A DNA stretch of 9,468 bases. Origin: Candidatus Iainarchaeum sp. (lineage in GTDB: Archaea; Iainarchaeota; Iainarchaeia; Iainarchaeales; GCA-2688035). The stretch is from positions 1 to 9,468 of the forward strand of contig JAQTPU010000027.1 in NCBI GenBank assembly GCA_028712575.1, given 5' to 3'. The notes below the pieces were generated by a model. The model saw nothing but the letters and a program-made list of their open reading frames with translations. It was not told the DNA's origin and made no database searches. Made by a program: the position numbers and the translations under genes. Below, one piece after another: positions 4,386-9,468 of this stretch (the stretch's first letter is position 1; the number at the start of each line of letters is the position of its first letter).

Positions 4386-6124
4386 GCTTGTTTTTTTCCA
4401 GTTTCTTCTTCTGCTTTTTCTTTGAGCACGCGCATGAATTCATCCTGGAATGAAACCTGGGGCATTTTTCCTGTTTCTAAGAAGGATTCTATTGCTTCCA
4501 GGCAGGTGTTGCTTCCAAGCACTGCCGGCATGACGACAAAATCAGCCTTTGCATTGTAGAAGTCAAGCGCGTCCCTGTAATAATGCGCCCTTACGAAAAC
4601 AACTGTTTTTGGATTTGTTTTTTTCACTTTCCGGACAAGCTTTAATGCAAAAGAGGATTCAGGAACTGTTACCACAAATGCCTTTGCGCTTTCAATCGAG
4701 AGCTTTTCCCAGATTTCCGAATTTGCCCTTGAAGCAAAAACAGCAGTGATTCCTTTTGAAGAAAGGCGCTTCAATGCCTCAGGATCATGGTCTACAACAA
4801 TTATTTGCGCCGAGTTTTTCAGGGATTCTGCAATTGCGCTTCCGAAAACCCCGCCGCCTGCAATTATTATGTGGTCTTTTATCAGCCTTGGCTCCGGCAG
4901 GCTCCATAATTTCAGTTTTCTTTCAAAAAAGCTTCTTGTGTTTTCCTTTATTTTGAATGCCTTGTGGAAAAAATTTGCAATCCTGTCCGAAGAGCCCATT
5001 AAGTATGGTGTGGCAACCATTGAAATCAGTATTACCCAGATAATGTTGTTGTAAAGCGGTTCTGAAATCTGCCCGAGATTCAGGCCCTGCCTTGCGAGAA
5101 TAAACGAAAATTCGCTTGCCTGTGCGAGTGAAAGCGCTACAAACCATGCCACTTTATTTCCAAAGCCGGAATAAAGCGTTATTATGTAAAGAATTATCGG
5201 GTTTAAAATGAAAACAATTGCAAGCAGAATTGGAAACAATACCAATGAATGCGGGCTGAAAATTGAAAGTGTTAATTGCATTCCCAGCGAAACAAAAAAT
5301 ATTGTTGCAAACAAATCACGGATATACTCAATCCTGGTAAGCGCTTCTGTGCTGAATGAAACCCTTGCAAGCGCAAGCCCGCCTATAAATGCGCCCACTG
5401 CAATTGAAAAATTCAGTGCCTGCGCAACAAAAATAAAAAGAAAACAGCTTGAAATGCTTGCAAGATAAAAAAGCTCCTGGTTTTTTGAGGAAAAAGACAT
5501 GATTTTCGGAAAAATCTTTACACTGCAGATTACTGCTAGGGCAAAAATTATTATCAGGCTGAGCAGGAATTTTCCCATCAGGTCGAATGAAATAAGAGTA
5601 GCGGGATTTGCCAAAAGGGGAAGGGCAATTACTGCGGCAAGGTCCTGCACAAGCGCATAGCCGATTATGAGTTTTGCTTCAAGAGAATTCAGCCTTCGCG
5701 AATCTGAAAGCACTTTTACAACTATTGCTGTGCTGCTGAATGCAACCATTAATCCTGTGTAAATGCTCGCAATCCAGCCGAAATTCAGGAAATGTATCAG
5801 CAGGGCAACTGCTGTTGCAGTGATTGCAATCTGTGCCAGTCCGCCCAAAACAATTGTGCGCTTGAACTGCCATAATTTTGAAAAATCAATCTGCATTGCA
5901 ATTGCAAAAAGAAGAAAAGCAACTCCCAAATCAGAAAGCACTCCTATTGTGGAATAATTCCCGATAAGCTTCAGGCCTATCGGCCCTACAACGATTCCCG
6001 CAATAATATAGCCGACAATAATGGGCTGTTTCAACAGCCTTGCAATGAATGCAAAAACAGTTCCCGCCAGAATAATAAACCCGATGTCAAGGACAAGAGT
6101 TGTGGCGGCAATTCCTTCAATCAT
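4382..6124 (-). CDS. CPA2 family cation/proton antiporter with TrkA-N (RCK) domain, KefB/C-like
   Basis: A 580-residue integral membrane protein. Residues 1-375 carry about a dozen hydrophobic segments of the CPA2 fold, including the re-entrant-like AFSSTAIVVKVLSD (128-141) and the transport-site pair Q160-D161 in YALVQDLAAV, as in KefB/KefC-type K+/H+ antiporters rather than the DD pair of electrogenic Na+/H+ exchangers. After a basic linker, residues 417-530 form a Rossmann TrkA-N domain with GGGVFG (423-428) and the nucleotide ribose-binding D445 in IIVVDHD. No TrkA-C domain follows; the protein ends in a charged 30-residue tail. Likely role: K+ (or Na+) efflux and pH homeostasis, gated by NAD(H) or another nucleotide. 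ATG 6124 was chosen over an in-frame TTG at 6133, because a TATA-like box lies 25 nt before it. Its stop overlaps the DAHP synthase stop. Confidence 0.88.
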   Translation of the reverse strand: MIEGIAATTLVLDIGFIILAGTVFAFIARLLKQPIIVGYIIAGIVVGPIGLKLIGNYSTIGVLSDLGVAFLLFAIAMQIDFSKLWQFKRTIVLGGLAQIAITATAVALLIHFLNFGWIASIYTGLMVAFSSTAIVVKVLSDSRRLNSLEAKLIIGYALVQDLAAVIALPLLANPATLISFDLMGKFLLSLIIIFALAVICSVKIFPKIMSFSSKNQELFYLASISSCFLFIFVAQALNFSIAVGAFIGGLALARVSFSTEALTRIEYIRDLFATIFFVSLGMQLTLSIFSPHSLVLFPILLAIVFILNPIILYIITLYSGFGNKVAWFVALSLAQASEFSFILARQGLNLGQISEPLYNNIIWVILISMVATPYLMGSSDRIANFFHKAFKIKENTRSFFERKLKLWSLPEPRLIKDHIIIAGGGVFGSAIAESLKNSAQIIVVDHDPEALKRLSSKGITAVFASRANSEIWEKLSIESAKAFVVTVPESSFALKLVRKVKKTNPKTVVFVRAHYYRDALDFYNAKADFVVMPAVLGSNTCLEAIESFLETGKMPQVSFQDEFMRVLKEKAEEETGKKQA

Positions 6125-6144
6125 GGTAAACAAAATGAGAATTC

Positions 6145-6155
6145 GTATATTTAAT
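6145..6155 (-). promoter_or_regulatory. TATA box of the antiporter gene
   Basis: On the minus strand TTAAATATACG is centred about 25 nt before ATG 6124, fitting a leaderless archaeal transcript; no Shine-Dalgarno is present. The 60-nt spacer is shared with the divergent sigma-like gene, whose own TATA element is less clear (AT-rich DNA at 6147-6174). Confidence 0.5.
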
Positions 6156-6184
6156 TATTACTTTGATTAAATTAGTATTGTTTT

Positions 6185-7207
6185 ATGTCGCGCAGGATTG
6201 TCTTGACTGAAAGGCAAAAAAGGTTTATCAAGAAGCTGGGATTAGCGCCTATGACGCCTGCAACACATATTGCAAAGCACTTAGGGCTTAACAGAGCTTA
6301 TTTTGATAGCACTCTTCTAAGGGCGCCTTTCAATAGCGTTGCCATGCGTTTTGACCTGGTTAAGCGCTTCGAATCCAATCCCAAAACAAGGCATCTTCTG
6401 GAGCATCCAAAGCTCTGGTGGATTTACAGGGTAAAGCAGCTTGCTTCAACCCATTCCGTTGCTGAGATCCGTAAAATTCTTTTGCAGGAAGCTTCTGAAA
6501 AAAATTCTGCAAGAAACAAGCTAAAAGAATTGGCAAGGGGGAAGGCAAAAGCGAAATTGGCTTCCACAAAATACTCTGTGCCGAGCGAAGCAGCTTTGAG
6601 CAAATTGGTTAGTTTTTTTGGTTTGCGTTCAAAAGAAGACTTGTTCAAAATAAGGTCAAGAGCTACAAGAAAAAGGAAGCAGAATGATTTGAGTGAGGCT
6701 GTCCGCAACCAGTTGCTTGGAAAAGCAATTGTTTTTTTGAATGGGTTTCGGTTTAAGGATAGTGAAGGCATTAATGGGGATGATCTTGTTTCCGGAATTA
6801 CCGAAAGACTAATGGACGAAGTTGTTTTTTTTGACCCTAGAGGCAGGACAGGGAGATACCTGGAAAATTCTTGGATGCGCTTTGTCAGGGTAGCAATGCC
6901 AAATTTTATGCGTGATTTTTTGAGGGCAAAAGGGCAATTTTCAAGGAACGGCCGTGCAAAAGCCCCTAATATTGAAGAAATTAAAGCTGTGGAATCGAGA
7001 ATAGCAAGGGCTGCAAGAGCCAGGCCAAAAGATTCTTTGGAAGCCCCGAACATGAGGTTTGCTGTTCCTCTGAATTCGCAGGAAAAGAGAGTGCTTGGAT
7101 TAATTCAGGAAGGTTTTTCCATTAAACGCATTTGTGTTGAATTGGGGTTGAGTGCCACAAGAGTCGGTCAGATAAGAATCTCAATTCGCAGCAAAATCGT
7201 GCATTAA
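6185..7207 (+). CDS. Sigma-70-like protein (regions 2 and 4) in an archaeal context
   Basis: A 340-residue, basic, soluble protein. Residues 169-250 resemble sigma-70 region 2: an amphipathic helix EAVRNQLLGKAIVFLNGF, an acidic DDLVSGITERLMDEV like the core-binding DLIQEG helix, then VVFFDPRG (213-220) corresponding to the FDP-x-x-G motif of region 2.2/2.3, and YLENSWMRFVRVAMPNFMRDFLR (225-247) corresponding to the F-x-x-Y-x-x-W-W-I-R-x-A-I helix that reads the -10 element. Residues 297-338 resemble region 4: NSQEKRVLGLIQEG, then a helix-turn-helix FSIKRICVELGLSATRVGQIRIS like the LSLREIAEELGISRERVRQIE of bacterial factors. The first 168 residues are not recognised, apart from possible helix-turn-helix segments at 23-45 and 134-157. 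Archaeal RNA polymerase uses TBP and TFB, so its role is open. It is divergent from the antiporter. Start ATG 6185 has no Shine-Dalgarno. Confidence 0.75.
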   Translation: MSRRIVLTERQKRFIKKLGLAPMTPATHIAKHLGLNRAYFDSTLLRAPFNSVAMRFDLVKRFESNPKTRHLLEHPKLWWIYRVKQLASTHSVAEIRKILLQEASEKNSARNKLKELARGKAKAKLASTKYSVPSEAALSKLVSFFGLRSKEDLFKIRSRATRKRKQNDLSEAVRNQLLGKAIVFLNGFRFKDSEGINGDDLVSGITERLMDEVVFFDPRGRTGRYLENSWMRFVRVAMPNFMRDFLRAKGQFSRNGRAKAPNIEEIKAVESRIARAARARPKDSLEAPNMRFAVPLNSQEKRVLGLIQEGFSIKRICVELGLSATRVGQIRISIRSKIVH

Positions 7208-7264
7208 AACAGCAAGTTGGTTTATTTTTTGCTTTCTGTCAAGTGACCTGTTTTATTAGGCCGC
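7208..7264. terminator. Convergent spacer with T-rich stretch
   Basis: The 57 nt between the sigma-like gene and cysS stops contain TTTATTTTTT (7221-7230) and TTTTATT (7251-7257) on the plus strand, fitting T-tract termination of the sigma-like transcript. The opposite strand has no comparable T-run. No strong hairpin is seen. Confidence 0.4.
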
Positions 7265-8623
7265 TTAGATTTTTTTTATTTTTGTGCCAGCAGGGCTGTC
7301 ATCCACCAAATAGCCTTTTTCCGCTATTTTTTTCCTTATCTCGTCTGCAAGACCCCAGTTTTTTTCTCCGCGCGCTTTTTCCCTCTGCCAGGCAAGTTTC
7401 TTTATTTCATCAGGAACACAAATTTCATCTTTTTTCAGAAGGCCGAGGCCCAAAACTTTGTCAATTTCAGCAACTGTGCGGTATTTGCCGTCAGCCTTTT
7501 CATCTCTTAACAGGCCCCAGAGCGCAGCGAGCGCATTTGGAATGTCCAAATCATTTTCAATTGCTGATTTGAATTTTTTTAAATAATTGTTGTTTGTTTT
7601 TCCGTCATCCTTGAGTTCAGAGGCAATGTTTTTCAGCCTTTTGTAAGAGTTCTGCGCGGATTCAAGGCTTTCCAGGCTGAATTCCAGCGGGCTTCTGTAA
7701 TGCCCAGTGAGAACCAGGTAGCGGTATGCCAATGGAAGAAATCCTTTTTCCTCAAGCTCTGAAACAGTGAACAAGCCCCCGGTTGATTTTGAAATTTTTT
7801 CGCCCTTATATTCCAGAAAAGCACCGTGCATCCAATAGTTTACAAATTTTTTTCCAGTGGCAGCCTCGCTCTGTGCAATTTCATTGGAATGATGCACGGA
7901 AATATGGTCTATTCCGCCAGTGTGAATGTCAAAATGTTCGCCCAGATATTTCATGCTCATTGCACTGCATTCAATATGCCAGCCAGGAAACCCGATGCCC
8001 CAGGGCGAAGGCCATTCCTGCTGCCTTTTTCCCGGTGTTTCGGAAAATTTCCATAATGCAAAATCAGTAATGTTCTTTTTTTCTTTCAAATCCACTCTCT
8101 TGCCTGCTTCAAGGCCTTCTTTGTTCAGCATTGCCAGCTTTCCATAATCCCTGAATTTTGCAGTGTCAAAATAAATTCCATCGCTTGTTTTGTATGAGTA
8201 ACTTTTTTTTTCAAGCGCTTTTATGAGTTCAATCTGTTCCTTTATGTGCTCAGTTGCCTTGCACCATATGGAAGGCGGCAGAATGTTTAATTTTTCAAGG
8301 TCTTCTTTAAAGACTTTCAAATAAAAATTTGCAATTTCCCCCGCAGCCCTTCCTTCTTTTGCAGCTGCTTTTTCAATTTTGTCTTCTCCCGAGTCTGCAT
8401 CGCTTGTCAGGTGCCCTACATCGGTTACATTCATTACATGCTTTACTTTATGACCTTCAAATTCCAGAACCCGTTTCAAAATGTCGGAAAAAATATATGT
8501 TCTCAGGTTTCCGATATGCTGGTACCAGTAAACAGTGGGGCCGCAGCTGTAAATGCCCACTTCGCCTTTTTTAATCGGCTTGAAATCCTCTTTTTTTCTT
8601 GAAAACGTGTTGTAAAATTTCAT
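7265..8623 (-). CDS. cysS: Cysteinyl-tRNA synthetase
   Basis: A 452-residue class I aminoacyl-tRNA synthetase charging tRNA-Cys. The catalytic domain has the zinc ligands C27, C219, H244 and E248 (in SCGPT, HIECSAM and HHSNEIAQSE), the HIGH motif as HIGN (36-39), the conserved HVMNVTDVGHLTSDAD (62-77), GWHIECSAM, HTGGIDH (234-240) and the KMSKS motif as KISKS (276-280). The C-terminal DALR/anticodon-binding helices end with the short KIAEKGYLVDDSPAGTKIKK element typical of CysRS. Length is normal. The HIGNLRTYIFSDIL and DADSGEDKIEKAA segments resemble those I associate with DPANN and candidate-phylum bacterial CysRS, suggesting exchange between such lineages (inference). It is monocistronic; ATG 8623 is the natural N-terminus MKFYNTFSRK. 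Confidence 0.96.
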   Translation of the reverse strand: MKFYNTFSRKKEDFKPIKKGEVGIYSCGPTVYWYQHIGNLRTYIFSDILKRVLEFEGHKVKHVMNVTDVGHLTSDADSGEDKIEKAAAKEGRAAGEIANFYLKVFKEDLEKLNILPPSIWCKATEHIKEQIELIKALEKKSYSYKTSDGIYFDTAKFRDYGKLAMLNKEGLEAGKRVDLKEKKNITDFALWKFSETPGKRQQEWPSPWGIGFPGWHIECSAMSMKYLGEHFDIHTGGIDHISVHHSNEIAQSEAATGKKFVNYWMHGAFLEYKGEKISKSTGGLFTVSELEEKGFLPLAYRYLVLTGHYRSPLEFSLESLESAQNSYKRLKNIASELKDDGKTNNNYLKKFKSAIENDLDIPNALAALWGLLRDEKADGKYRTVAEIDKVLGLGLLKKDEICVPDEIKKLAWQREKARGEKNWGLADEIRKKIAEKGYLVDDSPAGTKIKKI

Positions 8624-8668
8624 AAAACCGCTTTGACAAATTCTGCTGAAACAATTAAATTACAATTA

Positions 8669-8687
8669 TTTTTAATAACAATACATG
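8669..8687 (+). repeat. 19-bp direct repeat, copy 1 (promoter-like)
   Basis: TTTTTAATAACAATACATG here and TTTTTAATAACATTACATG at 8759-8777 match at 18 of 19 positions, 90 nt apart. The TTTTTAATAA part is TATA-like. The copies flank two hairpins in the spacer between cysS and glyA. Confidence 0.75.
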
Positions 8688-8700
8688 AATAAATAGGTGA

Positions 8701-8721
8701 GTTTTTGCTTTTGACAAAAAC
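8701..8721. repeat. Small AT-rich hairpin
   Basis: GTTTTTG (8701-8707) pairs with CAAAAAC (8715-8721), a 7-bp perfect stem with a 7-nt loop. It is followed after 10 nt by the stronger hairpin at 8732-8759. Confidence 0.45.
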
Positions 8722-8731
8722 CTCTTTTCCC

Positions 8732-8763
8732 AAGGCTTTTCTCTTTAGAGAAAAGGCTTTTTT
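8732..8763 (+). terminator. Strong hairpin followed by T6
   Basis: CTTTTCTCT (8736-8744) pairs with AGAGAAAAG (8747-8755); beyond a G-G mismatch the stem continues with AAG/CTT (8732-8734, 8757-8759). The plus strand then has a T-run (8758-8763), as in a factor-independent terminator. No protein gene on this strand ends nearby, so it would end a short non-coding transcript or attenuate glyA. Confidence 0.5.
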
Positions 8764-8777
8764 AATAACATTACATG
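8759..8777 (+). repeat. 19-bp direct repeat, copy 2 (probable glyA promoter)
   Basis: Second copy of the promoter-like repeat. Its TTTTTAATAA part is centred about 33 nt before the glyA ATG at 8797, so transcription could begin a few bases before the start codon. There is no Shine-Dalgarno in front of glyA, which fits a very short leader. Confidence 0.55.
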
Positions 8778-8796
8778 TTAATTAAATTTGATTTTT

Positions 8797-9468
8797 ATGG
8801 CGAAAAAAAAGCTTTTTGAAATGAACATCAAGTTTTTGAAAAAGGCCGACCCCGAGATTTTTGAGGCGCTTGTTAATGAGCAGCAGAGGCAGATGGACGG
8901 CATTGAATTAATTCCAAGCGAAAATCTTGTAAGCCAGGCTGTCCTGGAAGCACTCGGCAGTGTTGCAACAAACAAATATTCAGAGGGCTACCCCGGCAAG
9001 AGATATTACGGCGGCAACGAATTTATTGATGTGATTGAAAGCATTGCAATTGAGCGCGCAAAAAGGCTTTTTTCTGCCGAGCATGTGAATGTCCAGCCAT
9101 TAAGCGGTTCCCCTGCAAACATGGCAATGTATTACGCCCTGATGGAACACGGGGACACTTTTATGGGAATGAAGCTCACTGAAGGCGGCCACTTAACCCA
9201 TGGCCATCCTGTGAATTTTTCAGGCCGCCAATACAAATGCGTTTCTTACGGTGTTTCAAAAGACACTGAAACACTTGATTATGATGCCATAAAAAAGCTT
9301 GCAGTTGAAAACAAGCCGAAATTAATTCTCTCCGGTTATACTGCTTATCCGCGCACAATAGACTTCAAGGCATTCAGGGAAATTGCGGATTCAGTTGGGG
9401 CGTATTGCTGCGCAGACATTGCCCATATTGCCGGGCTGTGTGCAGCGGGAGTGCATGAAAATCCAGTC
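8797..9468 (+). CDS. glyA: Serine hydroxymethyltransferase, N-terminal 224 residues (runs off window)
   Basis: A cytosolic PLP enzyme converting serine and a tetrahydropterin C1 carrier to glycine and the methylene carrier. The visible part has IELIPSENLVSQAV (35-48), NKYSEGYPGKRYYGG (59-73), VNVQPLSGSPANMAMY (97-112), GGHLTHGHPVNFSG (129-142), ILSGYTAYPRTIDFKAFREI and the PLP-binding aspartate in ADIAHIAGLCAAGVH near the end. The Schiff-base lysine lies beyond position 9468, so completeness cannot be judged. The SGYTAYPR and ADIAHIAGL forms resemble bacterial-type SHMT more than the methanogen type; whether the carrier is folate or methanopterin is not decidable. The start ATG 8797 gives MAKKKLFEMNIKF with no Shine-Dalgarno, as expected for a leaderless or short-leader mRNA. 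It is divergent from cysS across a 173-nt spacer. Confidence 0.95.
   Translation, partial: MAKKKLFEMNIKFLKKADPEIFEALVNEQQRQMDGIELIPSENLVSQAVLEALGSVATNKYSEGYPGKRYYGGNEFIDVIESIAIERAKRLFSAEHVNVQPLSGSPANMAMYYALMEHGDTFMGMKLTEGGHLTHGHPVNFSGRQYKCVSYGVSKDTETLDYDAIKKLAVENKPKLILSGYTAYPRTIDFKAFREIADSVGAYCCADIAHIAGLCAAGVHENPV

Noticed and set aside
4382..6124. Electrogenic Na+/H+ exchanger with a DD pair
   Set aside because: The transport-site pair is Q160-D161, as in KefB/C-like proteins, and an RCK domain follows the membrane part.
6424..7053. 209-codon minus-strand open frame opposite the sigma-like gene
   Set aside because: Translation is low-complexity Ser/Phe/Leu-rich, with no recognisable motif, while the plus strand shows sigma region 2 and 4 patterns.
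8669..8777. CRISPR-like repeat array
   Set aside because: Only two repeat copies, imperfect, with a hairpin-rich 71-nt spacer between them and no cas gene nearby.

Overview
The window reads as a chromosomal segment of an archaeon, most likely a small-genome DPANN lineage (Diapherotrites-like is my best guess, by inference). Archaeal markers are a single-domain HMf-type histone, an archaeal cytidylate kinase, the N-terminus of what looks like a Hef/FANCM-type helicase, a form III RuBisCO, TATA-like boxes about 24-25 nt before start codons (leaderless transcripts), and T-rich stretches rather than classical terminators after genes. Some genes have a bacterial flavour: a sigma-70-like protein, and CysRS and SHMT sequences resembling those of DPANN and candidate-phylum bacteria. 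Genes are tightly packed; no gene-free stretch exceeds 190 nt. I saw no tRNA, rRNA, CRISPR array or transposase.

Layout. Positions 1-110 (-) hold the first 36 codons of the helicase, divergent from the histone gene at 296-502 (+). The histone gene converges on a minus-strand operon read from about 1790 down to 516: a DUF5678-type small protein (1690-1484), a retropepsin-like aspartic protease (1480-1055) and cytidylate kinase (1058-516, joined to the protease by an ATGA overlap). A perfect 27-bp copy of the cytidylate kinase start lies upstream of the protease pair (1763-1789), so the pair is bracketed by two copies of the kinase 5' end. Divergent from this operon is a plus-strand cluster: form III RuBisCO (1857-3137), an O6-alkylguanine-DNA alkyltransferase with a basic C-terminal tail (3163-3606) and a DAHP synthase (3618-4385). 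The DAHP synthase shares overlapping stop codons with a convergent CPA2 antiporter carrying a TrkA-N/RCK domain (6124-4382, -). Back to back with the antiporter is the sigma-70-like gene (6185-7207, +), which converges on cysS (8623-7265, -). After a 173-nt spacer with a direct repeat and two hairpins, glyA (SHMT) starts at 8797 and runs off the window.

How the genes work together: most are housekeeping genes (chromatin, nucleotide metabolism, tRNA charging, one-carbon metabolism, first step of aromatic synthesis, ion homeostasis, DNA repair). The points deserving a second look are the sigma-like protein in an otherwise archaeal setting, the protease/DUF5678 pair apparently inserted at the start of the kinase gene, an in-frame basic tail on the alkyltransferase preceded by a near-perfect internal Shine-Dalgarno, and a repeat/hairpin array before glyA that could be a small RNA or a tandem promoter.
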